Under the pieces are notes generated by a model. The model saw only the letters and a list, made by a program, of their open reading frames with translations, had not been told where the DNA came from and did not search any database. From positions 868,001 through 932,000 of the forward strand of contig JANATF010000012.1 of NCBI GenBank assembly GCA_029449245.1: DNA of 64,000 nucleotides, given 5' to 3'. The stretch's first letter is position 1; each line of letters begins with the position of its first letter. A program made the position numbers and the translations under genes. Positions 50,601 to 62,078 of this stretch are shown one piece after another. The DNA is from Mortierella alpina. Its lineage: Eukaryota; Mortierellomycota; Mortierellomycetes; Mortierellales; Mortierellaceae.

Positions 50601-50831
50601 TTTGTGTCCCATTCCGTCTTGTTCGTCCCTTTTGTGCATTGCTCCGACTCTTCCTCTTTTGTATATATAAGTCTCAGCATCTCGCCCTATCTCCCTTTTC
50701 TCTCGCTCCCTCTCTCTCTCTCTCTCTAACCTTCTCTGCTTAATCTTTGAACACTCACAACTTTCTTGCCTCTTGCGCCGTTCCTTGAGCATCTGCTGTT
50801 GTATAACCCTCTTTCTTTCATCATTGTTACC
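44609..50831. promoter_or_regulatory. 6.2-kb intergenic region, no convincing gene
   Basis: The region lies between the start of the forkhead gene (-) and that of the gene at 50832 (+). Long frames at 45240-45992 and elsewhere translate to low-complexity Leu/Ser/Phe runs of CT-rich DNA and are rejected. Visible structure: purine-rich tracts at 45500-45620 and 45860-45990 (pyrimidine-rich on the forkhead strand); a stem AATTGTACA (48248-48256) with TGTACAATT (48284-48292); and many T runs of 8-10 at 48370-49000. A G19 tract lies at 50429-50447. The TATA box for the right-hand gene is listed separately. Much of it may be regulatory sequence and 5' leader of the forkhead gene; non-coding RNAs cannot be excluded. 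Confidence 0.5.
50662..50670 (+). promoter_or_regulatory. TATA box of the gene at 50832
   Basis: TATATATAA lies 162 bp before the ATG, followed by CT-rich DNA (CTCGCTCCCTCTCTCTCTC) up to about 50727 and a leader. It is the clearest TATA element in the window, and TATA promoters in fungi tend to belong to inducible genes. Confidence 0.65.
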
Positions 50832-52176
50832 ATGGGCCCCTCCCACATCAATTCTGTCGATGCTGTTGGTTCATATTTTGACCTGGTCAAGCCTATAAGC
50901 ATTCCCAACACGGCAGTTTTTCACCACAATCCGGATTTCGACGACGATGTGGGTGATGAAGGTGAGCATCCACAGAGGAATAATGCAACTCTGTTGCGCG
51001 CACTCCTTCAACACGCCTGCTCCTCCACACACACAGATCTCGCTCGCTAGCTCTCCCAAAGGCACGAATCACGCGCTGAACCAACAAAACCACAACCGAC
51101 GCGCCCTCGTCTCTCTCTGTAACGGCTATATTCCACTCTCGACAGACTCTCTCTCTTGTTTTTGCAAAGTACTGACCCTCTTTCCAACCTATCCCAACTA
51201 CTTTTGTATGGCTATAAAAAAAAAGAGGGTACTTTAAACGACACCTTGCCCGAGTATCTTCAGTCATTTCATGGCTCAGGAATCAGCGATGCCCGTCTGA
51301 AGCGCTTCAACTGGCTTCATCCAAAGAACTATAGTGGCGAAGGATCCCTTAGTGATGATTACACACTCTCGCCCTATGGAACCAGTGTATCATCTCCGCG
51401 GGGAGAAGAGTGGGAAATCGTTGATCGAGGTAAAAAAAAACGCTTACCGACTCTTTCGCGTTCTAAAAAAGTCGCAAACCCTCCTTGTTTTCCTCTGCTC
51501 ATTTGGACTCGACCTAAAAAGTACAAAAGCTAGAAAAAGAAGCTGACTCTCGATACATGTCAACTTTTTTTTTTGTTCTTCGTTTTGGGTATTTTCAGGA
51601 CCCAGAAAGTCCATTGATGAACTTTGGGACGAGGTATTTGAGTACCAAGAACGCATCAAGCTGCTCGAGCAAGTCCAGGAAGCGCAGGCGCGAGCTCAAT
51701 GGCAGGGGGATCAAGAAGAGACGGCCGAGAGGTCATGTTCTTCTTCATTATTGTCTTGCTCTGAAGAACTGCAACCGTCCTGTACAATCACAACGACCGC
51801 TACAGGTATTACTGCCACAGCAAGAGCTGGCGGTGCTGCGCCCTGGGCCGAATATGGTGGCGGCTCCGAGACATGCTGTTACGCCCCTAGTTTGGTGTTG
51901 GGCATGACGGCTTCTTTTGCCACGAGTCGTTGTGAGGACGAGGAAGGTAGTGGTAGTGGTGGTGCGACCAGGACTAGTTGGGCAATATCGGCCACGTTAG
52001 GACAAACTCCGATCATGGCGTCGTCTTCTTCTGGGACACCGCGCTACAGTTCAGGGACCATGACGCAGATCGACAAGGCCACTATCTATGCCTCCCGAAA
52101 GGGTGTCCGATCCGACCGGGGTGCGGCTCTCAGGCTGCTGCAGGTGGTGGCCGTTGGAGGCAGCTCTCCGAGGTGA
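50832..52176 (+). CDS. Protein of unknown function (3 exons, 303 aa)
   Basis: Exons 50832..50961, 51226..51429, 51599..52176; the sum is 912 nt. Donors are GTGAGC and GTAAAA. The first acceptor (AAAAG at 51225) follows an A-run and is the weakest junction. No signal peptide or membrane span is visible. The N-terminal part is acidic (NPDFDDDVGDE). The central part, about 45-110, has aromatic and charged residues (LPEYLQSFHGSG, RLKRFNWLHPKNYSGEGS, EEWEIVDR). A short coiled coil follows at about 117-145 (DELWDEVFEYQERIKLLEQVQ). The rest is Ser/Thr/Gly/Ala-rich and disordered. I do not recognise the family. The TATA box and large upstream region suggest a regulated gene. Confidence 0.65.
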
Positions 52177-52932
52177 TATTGTTGTGCATTGCTCTGTGGA
52201 TCTTCTAATAATGGTGCACATCATATCATCCAACACACAGACACTCATACACACACATCCACACATCCACACATCCACACATCCACACATCCACACTATG
52301 TACCATACTGCTGGCTCAGTCGGGATTCATCCCTTTTTGTATATACCTCTGTAGACACACACTTTTTATCCTTACCTCCCAGTAGACCAACGTAATAGAT
52401 GCCCATTGCCGAATGGCACAGACTGTACTGAAATGACGTGCCACACTGCTGCTGCTGCTGTTTTGTTTGTTTGATTGCAATGACACGATAAAAGTTTGTT
52501 TGTCCCTTTCACCCGTTAGAAACCCCAGAGAGAAAGTAAGAGAGAGACAGACCATGAGTTGACCGAGGTTGTGAAAGCATAGAGTGTGGGCAGCGAGACA
52601 TATCATTAGGAACATGAAGACAAACCCAAAAAAAAAAAAGTGGTCCAAGGAAAAGGGGAGCACAGAGAGCTTTTGAGTTTTTGTGCCAATCAGTCCTGCA
52701 GCGGTATGGGAACAAAGAAGAACGAAAAGACAAACGGACAAACGGACAAAAGGACAAAAGGACAGAAGGTGGTTCTTTCTTTCTTTTTATATCAGCTTGT
52801 GGTGACAAAGAGGATATGGATATTGCGAATGGGATGCCAGGGTGTGTGCCAAAAGAGAAGACAAGGTCAGTTGTGAAGAGGTCAAAAAAATAGATATGTG
52901 AATTGTCTCCCACAAGATTTTTTTTTTTTCCT
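52177..52932. other. Convergent 3' flanks with an octamer tandem repeat
   Basis: No gene is seen between the stop of the 303-aa gene and the stop of UBL3. The region contains about five tandem copies of ACACATCC (52253-52296), a CTG trinucleotide run (52447-52459) and a run of ACGGACAA/AAGGACAA-type repeats (52733-52763). Confidence 0.6.
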
Positions 52933-53370
52933 TCAGAGGATTAAACAGAATTTGCACTTTGCTGCTGAATCGGATTTCGAATGACCATGAAGCTCCTGCT
53001 CTGGCGCCTTGATGGTCAGGTGGACTATTGTGGTGGCTCCTGGCTGGATCTTGTTGGATTCGAGCGTCGAGCTGTCGGCCAAGAACTTGCCCAGGTAGAG
53101 GATTTTTAAGCTATGGGGCGAGGCAGGCTTTTCCTCCTGCCACTCCTTGGGCCAGCTCTCGTGGACCTTGGCTTTGACGGACTCGATCGTGTCGGACGCC
53201 TGGAAGTGGAAGGTGGTGCGTGAGCCAGAGACCAGGAGGAGTGTCAGCGCTACAGCGTTCGAGTCGACGTGCTCTGGACTTGTCGTTGTGGTCGTTGGCG
53301 TTGTGGTGGTTGTGGCTGCAGGCGTTGTTGTTGCGGGTTCTGAGTGGGTGGGAGCGGGTGTGTCGGCCAT
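52933..53370 (-). CDS. UBL3: UBL3/MUB-type membrane-anchored ubiquitin-fold protein (145 aa)
   Basis: Single exon. MUB proteins have a ubiquitin fold that is not processed or conjugated; instead a C-terminal CaaX box is prenylated and holds them at the plasma membrane, where they can recruit ubiquitin-conjugating enzymes or act in protein sorting. The protein ends CKFCLIL, so the CaaX box is CLIL; the final Leu predicts geranylgeranylation, and a second upstream Cys could be palmitoylated. The ubiquitin fold covers about residues 38-120 (ALTLLLVSGSRTTFHFQASD, then HSLKILYLGKFLADSSTL). The first ~36 residues are a Thr/Pro/Ala-rich extension. The start at 53370 (MADTPAPTHS) is chosen because sequence further upstream is a CT-rich leader. 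Confidence 0.9.
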   Translation of the reverse strand: MADTPAPTHSEPATTTPAATTTTTPTTTTTSPEHVDSNAVALTLLLVSGSRTTFHFQASDTIESVKAKVHESWPKEWQEEKPASPHSLKILYLGKFLADSSTLESNKIQPGATTIVHLTIKAPEQELHGHSKSDSAAKCKFCLIL

Positions 53371-53530
53371 GGCGCGGTCTATATATCTGTTGTGCTTGTG
53401 TGGGATGCAGTGTTTGGATGTGTTTGGATGGTGGTTTGGGGACTGGACAGGCTTGGACGGGGTTGGGACACGGTGGGGGCGATGGTGCTCAAGCCAAGGA
53501 CAGGCGGCAGTCACTCGAGCGGAGATAATG

Positions 53531-53569
<39 letters not shown>

Positions 53570-55427
53570 GGATGAGAGGATGATGAGAGAGGATGATGAA
53601 TAGGAGAGACGGATGGAGAGAGAGAGTGTGTGTGAGTGAGAGACCAGAGAACAGAGCAAGAAGGGTATGTGCAAGAAAGCGCAAGGCAAGAGGGACAAGA
53701 CGGACAAGAGGGACAAGAAGACAGAGAAAAAAAAAAAAAAAGGGCCTCGTGCTCGACCGTCTCTGCCATATCTCCTCCCATAGCACATTACAAGATTACA
53801 GCACATCCGCACACACGCCAGTGCAACATTGCCTCCACCCAATTGTCCTCATCAGCCTCCACTCTGGCCATCATTCCCATGACTCTTTTTTTTTTTTTTT
53901 TTTTTTTTAATCTTCTCTTTCCTCGTCTCATGCTCTCTCTCTCTCTCTCATCACACTCTCTCTCTCTTACGCGCTTCTTCTCTTGACCTTGTCAACTCCC
54001 TGCCTCTTTCGACTCCTGCTGCTGCCCATCCCCACCAGCGCCATTGTCTCTCCACTCTCCCGCTCCCGATTCACATTGGTCTTGATGTCCTGCTCCACCA
54101 CCCTCACTCGCCGCATCCACCCCATGCACCTCTGATCCGGACTGTCCTCCTCCCTCTCTGCAGCCTCTAGCCCGAAAACAGCAACTGGCTCAAAGCGCCA
54201 CCACTGTCGTTCTTCACCTTCTGCTTCTCTCGTTCTTTTTCTTCCTTCTTCTTTCGGCCCTTCTCTTGTCGTTCTATCGCATTTTTGCTCTCTCTTTGCT
54301 TGCGCACCTCCATTTTCTTTTATACACCTCTCGACAGACATAGAGTGCGTCAGAGCGTGATCCTCAGTGCTCCGCTGTCCGGTATGTAAGAAGAGACTCT
54401 AGCGCGAACCCTCGCAGCACCGCCGATATGGTTCCCGCACCACCAGAGCCAAAAGGCGGCAAATGTGTTTCCCCGTGCATCCAACACGCATTCTCTGTAC
54501 TGAAAATTCATGCCCACGCGAGTGCAGTGCAGTGCATCGTGTCTCTTCAAACCATATTATCCCGCCCTCTCCCACTTGAGAAAAAAGGAGCTCTCGCGCG
54601 TGGCTCTCCTTGTCCATAGATCCATCGGGATCGCGGTGCCCAGCATGAGCTGCAAAGCTGCAAACAATCGTGCCATTGCGCTGTATCGACGCGCGTGAGC
54701 GGGGGAATGCTTCCATGCCTCGTTGGATCCCCGTTCGAACGGATCGCCTCCTGGAAGTCTCTTTTTTGAGAGAGAGAGAGAGCTCCTTGGATTAATATAT
54801 TTAATATATGCACGGCTGCAGAGCACGCAGTCCCACTCAGCACCGCACGGCAGCACAGACAACAGCCCCCTGTTTCCGCGGACGAGTGGGCAGATCGGGA
54901 TCAACAAACACAATCGTGCTGGGTTGCTGCGAGAGCGGGCGTTGTGGCCAAGAGGGCGTGCCTGTGATCAAAGCCAAGGGAGCTGTACAGGCCGTCTGTT
55001 GGCAACAACGTTTCCTCCTGTCATCCAGCCCAGCCGTGCTGTCCACCTGCCCACCTGCCCCCTCGTCACCCCTCTTTTCTGGCCGTACCTCGCTCCCCCA
55101 ATTGACCCCTCTTTTTTGTGATGTATCGCATTGTTGTCCTCTTGCAAACCGACTGACCCCCTTCCGGAAGCTCACCGCCATCAGCGACTACACTATCTTG
55201 CGTCAACAACAAACAACTCGCACCAGAAGCCCTTGTCTGTCCCGTGTCGTGGCCCACTGTCCATGTTTCTCAGCCTCGTCATGTTCTAATCGGCTCTTTT
55301 CTTTTTTATTTTCTTTTCCTACTCGCCCTTCCTCCTACACCGCCCTTCCGTCTATTCTTTGCTCACGCCCAAACGACCAAACACAGCCTAGCTCTACTGT
55401 GCGAACCTTGGACACTATTCCGCCGCC
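53371..55427. promoter_or_regulatory. 2-kb divergent intergenic region (UBL3 / Nvj2-like)
   Basis: No gene is seen. It contains a (GA)n run at about 53533-53565, an A15 tract (53727-53741), a T run at 53886-53909, and long pyrimidine-rich stretches at 53910-54340 and 55270-55340. TTAATATATTTAATATATG at 54791-54809 is a candidate TATA region but lies over 600 bp from the Nvj2-like ATG. Confidence 0.45.
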
Positions 55428-58400
55428 ATGGGCTTTCTCTTTGGGTTCCTCTGCGGCCTACTGTTCATCCCGCTCAGTATATTAGCCGGAGCTTACTATT
55501 TCTTCACCTACTCCGAATCGTATGCAGAAAAGCGAGAGGAGACTCTCCAGCAGGAGAAGCGGCGGGAGCGGGAACAGGATCTTGACCTCGACGACATGCC
55601 CTCCGCCCTCTACGCCTCCTATCTAAGCTCGCGTCATCAGGGCGGCCCCATTGGGAGCGGGCTCGTACCCGAGCACCTCGACCCTCAATACCAGTTCTCG
55701 GGTTGGATCTCGGTCAAGCGGATACCAGAGGTCGATCACCGCATTGTGGAGCCCTCCTTGAAGAAGGAGGCCAAAAGGCATGCCAACAGAAACGGAAACA
55801 CAAACAACCGCAAGGGCTCGCATGCAGGAGGTCTTCTGGATGAATCAGGGTCGCTCAGTGTTGCGGCTGCTGCTATGCAGGATCCCCGGTTCGCCTATCT
55901 TGACACCCAGAACCCACACCTTGCACTACCACCTTCTCTTCAGGCGCGGTTCAAAGATTCAAAGTACGGCGTCGTCAAGGGCACCACCATGTTTGTTTAT
56001 GAGAACGAGTACATGGAGGAGTGCCTCGGCGTCATTACTCTGCCCAACTACAACATTTCTGTGCCAGGGTACCAGAAGGACAGCCATGTCTTTGCTAAAC
56101 GCAACCCCATCTGGCTCAAATACCAGCCCCCATCCAACCATTCGAGGCGCTCCACCGCCAGCTCGGAAGGATCCGTCAACTCAGCCAAGGATTATTATCT
56201 CTCAATGGTCAATTGCGTCGACAAGGAGGATCTCTATTTCACCCTGCTCCGATGTTCGAAACTGAAGATGAACGGGCGGCCTTTTGTCAGAGAAATCCCC
56301 AAGAGGGTAAGAATGGAGAGAAGGGTTGCTTTTTACGGTGGGCAAGAATGTGCGAGGTGAACGGGGGAATGGTCGCCTTGTAGCTGTTGACCAGGAACTC
56401 CTTTTTTTTGCACATGCTTCTCTAGGACTCGACATTGTTTGACAAGACTGCCATGGATACCTTGATCAGGACCATCCACTCCAACGAGCACCAGTTCCAG
56501 GCCGCATGGCTCAATGCACTGCTGGGACGCATGTTTTTGGGCGTATACAAGACACCGCAGATCAAGGACATGGTGTTTCAAAAGATGGTCGACAAACTCA
56601 CTCGCGTCCGGCTACCCAACTTTTTGAACGATATGCGCATGAAATCAGTCCACTTGGGAGATGGCGTACCGTTGATCACTCGGCCAAAGCTTTTGACACT
56701 CAAGCCCAATGGTGACATGATCATGGACTTGAACCTACTGTATCAAGGCGGATTCCGAGCAGAAGTCGAGGCCGAGGCAGTTGTTACAGTGACGAAAAAG
56801 ATTCAACCCATCAAGGTGTCTCTTGTACTGGTCATGAAGCTGATCCGGCTAGAGGGACGAATGCAGGTGTGGATCAAGCCGCCTCCTTGCAACAGGATAT
56901 GGTACGGATTCTACCAGAAACCTCAAGTCGAGATGAAGATTGAGCCCGTCGTATCCGACAAACATATAAAGTCCAACCTGATCATCAAGGCGATTGAAAA
57001 CAAGATGCTGGAGGCTATCGCAGAGACCATGGTCTTGCCCAACATGGACGACATACCCTTCTCGGACTCTGAGGGTGTTGGAGGCATCTTTGGCGAGGAG
57101 ATTCAACCCGGAGGCGAGACAGCGCCTCTGCAACAACCGTCAAAGGTCCCACCCAAACGATCTCATAGCCCTGGACCTCGCTCTGCAACTGCCAGCGGCG
57201 CAGAGTCCTTGTCAACTGTCCTAAACACCCCACGGCCAGCTCTTGAGCTTTCAGGCGAACTTCGTCACCGGGCCGACACAACCTCGCTACCCCCACTCTA
57301 CAAGAATCAAGCCGGGTCGAGGTCACATGCCTCACTTGGGGACGAGCTGATGCAGACCAACTACACATATGATACTCAGACCAGGTTGGCCACTGCTCCC
57401 GACGATGACCCCATGCGCACAGGATTTCTTCGGTCAGGACAACTTGTTGAATCTCCGGAAGAACTCCATCCAAGGACACTGCAGGTGCCTGGGGGACGTG
57501 GGATCAAAGTAGGCAACGACTCTGGAGCTGGGAGTCTATATGATGACGGCGCAAACGCTGGCGGCAGCAGGCTGTTCAGTCGAAGGAATATCGGCAACAC
57601 CTCTGGCCCTCCCCAAACCCGACGAGGATCTCTAGACCCAAACATGACTTTATCGTACTCTACCGGATCCGCTGCAAAGCCCATCTCAGATTCGACACCA
57701 TTTCCTTCAATGGAGAGTGTTCGGACAATGGAGGAGCATTGGTCTCACCATGGCATCTCTGAATACGAACCGTCGCTGCCAGAAGGCGGAAAGATCACCA
57801 GCAAGGATAGAAAAAAGATGAAGGAGAAGCTCAAGGGTGCTGACAAGGACAAGGCCGCAGGAGCAGATGGCGATCGCGTCTCTGTGCACTCCAAGGACTC
57901 TGGCGACACTGGATCCACTCATACCGGGAACACACTCTGGACCGAGAACACTGCTCAGTCATCCTCCTTGTATGGATACAGCAGCAGCCATTCCACTCTT
58001 GATATTGGTGGTCAGTCGCCCTCATCCAAGACGGACAAGTTCTCATTGACCAAGATGTTTCAAGGATTCAGGAAAAAGCACACTAAAGGTGCACTTTCGG
58101 GATCGTCCCTTCAGATGATGAGCAGCTCCACAGTTGCTCCCGGGGAGGAGGATCATCAAGGAGTGTTCCCTACCGTTTCAGAGGACCAGGAAGGCTCGTA
58201 CCAAGACACTGAGGGCTCTTTACACCAAGGCCAACGGGATCTGGATGATTTGCATACCTCAGCACAAACGTCAGGAAATCTGCTCAACGCGTATCAACCC
58301 CATTTTCGACAAAAGTTCGAGTCGACCCCCAATTTGTCGTCCGTATTGTACGGGAGCCAAGAGGAAAGCCCTGCAAATGAAGCTAGTCTATTCCCTTCTG

Positions 58401-61311
58401 GCCTAGATTCGTCTGTTCAAGATGAATTCGACTATACGCGAGAGAGGAGTACAGGATCTCCTGTGCCATCAGTATATGCTGCAAGTCTCTTTGGAAACGA
58501 AGACCCCAGCCTGCTGTCAAGCCTGGGCTCAGGAGTACCGACTAGCAGGTCCTCTCCTACCCACCCACCAAGCAACCATCTCCTCAACTTTAGTCCAAAG
58601 TTCGGGACAGCTCTCAGGAAGTTGCGCAATCGATCCCACGCAGGAAGTGGCTCCTCAAAGGATGAGCTCTCTATACCAGCGGGAGACTTGAACGTTGTTC
58701 TCAGACAGCAACTGCAGCAGCTGCAGCAACAACAGCAAAGTCTTTCAGGTTCTGAAAGCTCAAGCCAAGTTAGCCTGTCAGCAGAGGTCACTTCCAATAG
58801 TTCCGGTGATTTCGAACCAAGGATGTTACCCCGCCCCCTCACTGGAGGAGGAGGAGGAGGAGGAGGAACACAATTGCCAGCGAGGTCTAGTGATTCTTTG
58901 GAGGATGAACAGTTTCCAAAGGACGCGGACGGCCCATTCATACCCGTGCCCCCATCTCAACCAGAACTTGTCTATCCCAGTCGTACACGGGCTACACGCG
59001 CCGCTGCTGCGCCGTTGATCGTCCTCCAAAAACCGTCGCCTCATCTGAACCAAGGTGCACCATCTTCTCCTCTCTATGCCGAGGGAACGTTTGTGATGGA
59101 CGGTTATCATGGTACGTATGGATTGCTTCCTGATTGGACGCCTATATCTTGAAAGGTGCTAACATGTGTGGCCTATTTATTTCATCAAAAATAGAACGAT
59201 CTTCAATGGACGATAGTCGGCTTCAGCAGTACATCCCTGAACGACAGTCTCTGAGCCAGCAGCCTCAGTCCTCGACAAACGTGCGGATCGAGCAAGGGTT
59301 GGTGAGTAGCGGTGTCTCGAGTTCATCCACACAGAGCAATTTGACCAGCCCTCAAACTCGGCCACGAAGGCACAGCATCAACCATCCGCCATCAATCTCG
59401 CCTGTCGGATACAACATTCTGCAGCATATCCATGCCCATGGTCTCGGAGTAAACCCGGCTTCGCCTTTGCGGAAAGAGTTTGGACAGGGAGAGGACGAGT
59501 CTAACGCCAGCCCGACAATGACCTCAAGCGATAGTAGTGTTGGGGGGCGCACAAGAAACAACAGCGACACGCTTTCGCTCACCTCCACCACATCATCCTC
59601 GCAGTCTAGCACTCCCAGAGACCTGCAGAGCCATCAGTCGAGCGCGATCAGAAACATTCTGTCGTCCTTGGGGTCCAAGGGTAAGAGGAAGGGGTCGATA
59701 GCAAGCCAAGGTCCAGATCCTTATAGCACTGTGGGAATCATTGGGATGGTTGGAGTGATGGCGATTGGCCGAGCGACAACTTCGACTGGGATTGATGGTG
59801 ATCCGTATGCAGATGTGGGTGGCGCTGATGAGCAGCGGGACTATCCAAATCCGAGCCCTCTTCGAAACGCCATTGCGGAATCTCCACCTGATAACAGCGC
59901 CAATGGTGTCAAGGACTCGACCACTGAATGCTCCACCGCGGACTCTACCTCACCTTCCAAGGAGAGTGTTGAAGGTCGATCGGTCAGATATTCGAGTGAA
60001 GGCTTTCAAGAGGTAATGCATGCTCGACCTGGTTACGTTGGCGAGTATCCTACACCCATCCGGATGCACTCTAGACTCAACCGCGAAGCTGCAGCCATTC
60101 GATCACTGAATTTGAAGAAAGAGAAGGACGGACTGGATGTCAGTAAACGTGGATCGCCAGGACTCGTTCAGGATTCGAGCCCTAGAGCAGGAGAGTCATC
60201 GCCTCGCCAGGGCCACAAACCTTTGCAGCAAGGCCTAGCTTCACCCATCACGAAGAGCAAAACTTTGCCGCCGCCAAACACAGGGATTCTTCCGGATCCG
60301 CTCGCCATGCCAGGCACAGGGGCTCCCGTCGCGATCCCTGTCGATGCAGTTGACAGCGACTCGTCAACACTCGGCCATCTATCATCAGAATCTTCACAGC
60401 CTCCCAAGAATTCGGCAGCGTCGAGAAACACTGGTGCGGAGAGAATGCGCAAATCTCTGTCGAATGAAGGGAGTCGTCCTCCAGAGCAGCGTCACCGTTC
60501 TTCCTCTGACTGCCCCAATCACACCATGACCCGATGCGAGTATGATACGATGATTAGGAATCGACAGTCGTCACTGCAGCAGCCTTCTTCTCCTGAGGGA
60601 CCGGCACCAGAGTTTTGCGATCCCCTGTCTACGACCTTCCCGCCTATCCATGCACCGCAACCGAACGGAAGCCACCAACTGGGCGCGCCCGTACCCACGG
60701 TGAAAGAACCCTCACAGGATGATACTAGACTTTCAGCTGAGCCAGAGCCAGAGCCGCTGCAAGTCATGGTGAACCCACCATTGGATAGCGCAGACGGGGG
60801 TCAATATCTGCAACCATCTTCAGGACCCAACTCTGCACCCACCAAGCGAACCCCTCGTAACATCTTCAAGCGCTTGATCCGACGCAAATCGGACGACGCG
60901 ATGTCGCTGCAAGGTGATCAACATCAGCAACAGCAGGAGCAGCAGCGGACTCTGCAAGGATACCCTCTACCCTCATCATCATCCCTTTATATGAACTCGC
61001 TCCTATCCCAGTCGCAATCGTCCATCGCAACACACTCTACCACAACCTCTTCAAAGTCCCTGCCCTTCTTTCATCTTCATCATCACCACCAAGCAAATGG
61101 CGTCCACCCGCACGATGTGGATTATCATGAGCATTCGTCGATCCAGGTGCCGGCACAGCCATCCGAACAGCAGCCAGAAGACCCTACCCGTGGGCGGACG
61201 CAGTCTTCGGGCGAGCCGGCCTCGGATACTGGATCCAAGCCTTTTACTAGAGCCAACACGCGGCCGCGGTCGTCTACCGTGGGAGCGCTGAGTGCCCCGA
61301 GTCGAAGATAG
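55428..61311 (+). CDS. NVJ2: SMP-domain lipid-transfer protein, Nvj2/TEX2-like (3 exons, 1893 aa)
   Basis: Exons 55428..56306, 56426..59111, 59195..61311; the sum is 5682 nt. Nvj2 and TEX2 are ER proteins whose SMP domain carries lipids at contacts with vacuole/lysosome or Golgi. An N-terminal membrane anchor lies at about 3-29 (FLFGFLCGLLFIPLSILAGA). A PH-like domain follows at about 183-292 (KYGVVKGTTMFVYENE, DLYFTLLRCSKL). The SMP domain at about 300-505 reads TIHSNEHQFQAAWLNALLGRMF..., then MDLNLLYQGGF and IWYGFYQKPQVEMKIEPVVS, to MVLPNMDDIPF. The remaining ~1390 residues are disordered, Ser/Pro/Gln/His-rich, with LFxLKKx-type basic patches and a Gly run near 58847-58868. Yeast Nvj2 (770 aa) and human TEX2 (about 1130 aa) are much shorter. 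The start at 55428 directly opens the membrane anchor. Confidence 0.9.
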
Positions 61312-61555
61312 ACTTTTTTGTTCTTGTTCTCCGTCATTGTTTTTTGTTTGTCTGTTTCTCTGTGCGTCCGTTTTGTCCTGTAAACTAGAAAAAATGCCCT
61401 GTGGACCAAGAATTGTATAAAACGCAAGCTGTAGCCATCCTAAAAGTGCCAATCACCACTCACCACTCAAAAATGGATCCGACGGATCGGCAGCGCGAAA
61501 AAAACGCGCGAAAACGATGAAAACCAAGGAGCCTGGGTTCAAAAAAATGAAAAAG
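61312..61555. other. Short flank between NVJ2-like stop and tRNA-Val
   Basis: 3' flank of the Nvj2-like gene. Read on the minus strand, TTTTTCATTTTTTT (61538-61553) directly follows the tRNA and should be its RNA polymerase III terminator. Confidence 0.7.
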
Positions 61556-61629
61556 TGTTTGTACTCGGACTTGAACCGAGGACCGTCTGTGTGTTAGACA
61601 GACGTGATAACCAACTACACCATACAAAC
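61556..61629 (-). tRNA. tRNA-Val (anticodon AAC)
   Basis: The minus strand folds as a complete cloverleaf without intron. The acceptor stem GTTTGTA pairs with TACAAAC, and A follows as discriminator. The D-arm region GGTGTAGTTGG matches the internal A box. The anticodon stem TCTGT/ACAGA closes a seven-base loop CTAACAC with AAC at positions 34-36. The T arm contains GGTTCAAGTCC (B box). AAC is read as inosine-AC and decodes Val. A T-run terminator follows immediately. Length 74 nt. Confidence 0.95.
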
Positions 61630-62078
61630 AAAGGAACAATCCTATTGGTTGAGATTGGAATCAAATTGGACCTACATAGTAAGATGGTCATAATAACACA
61701 GCTCACACGACTCGGTGACGTAGCCACTCTCGAGTTTTTTTCCATGACTTTGGAGGCGCAAGTTTGTGTCCGCGCTTTTTTACCCATCACCCATCACCCA
61801 CAGTCCTTCGCCGCCCTCGTTCTCTCGCTCGCCTTACCCTTTTGCCCTTGGAACGAGCAGCGAACCTTGTCTTTCCGATAGTTTTTTGTTTATCCCCAAG
61901 CAGGTACAGAAATCACGGCCTCACTCAAGCGCCGGTCATCGAGATTCAGACCAACAACAAACTGGCTCCGATCTCTAATTGTGCAGTGTATCGTTTTTTG
62001 GCTCCTCTAGATAACAAACAACAACATACGCATCGAAACACAATCTTGACAGCCATCCATACAGATCCCCCACCAGCA
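61630..62078 (+). promoter_or_regulatory. Promoter and leader region of PRP8
   Basis: 449 bp between the tRNA 5' end and the PRP8 ATG. The middle part (61785-61860) is pyrimidine-rich with CCCATCACC repeats, and an ACAAACAACAAC-type leader precedes the ATG. No gene is seen. Confidence 0.45.
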
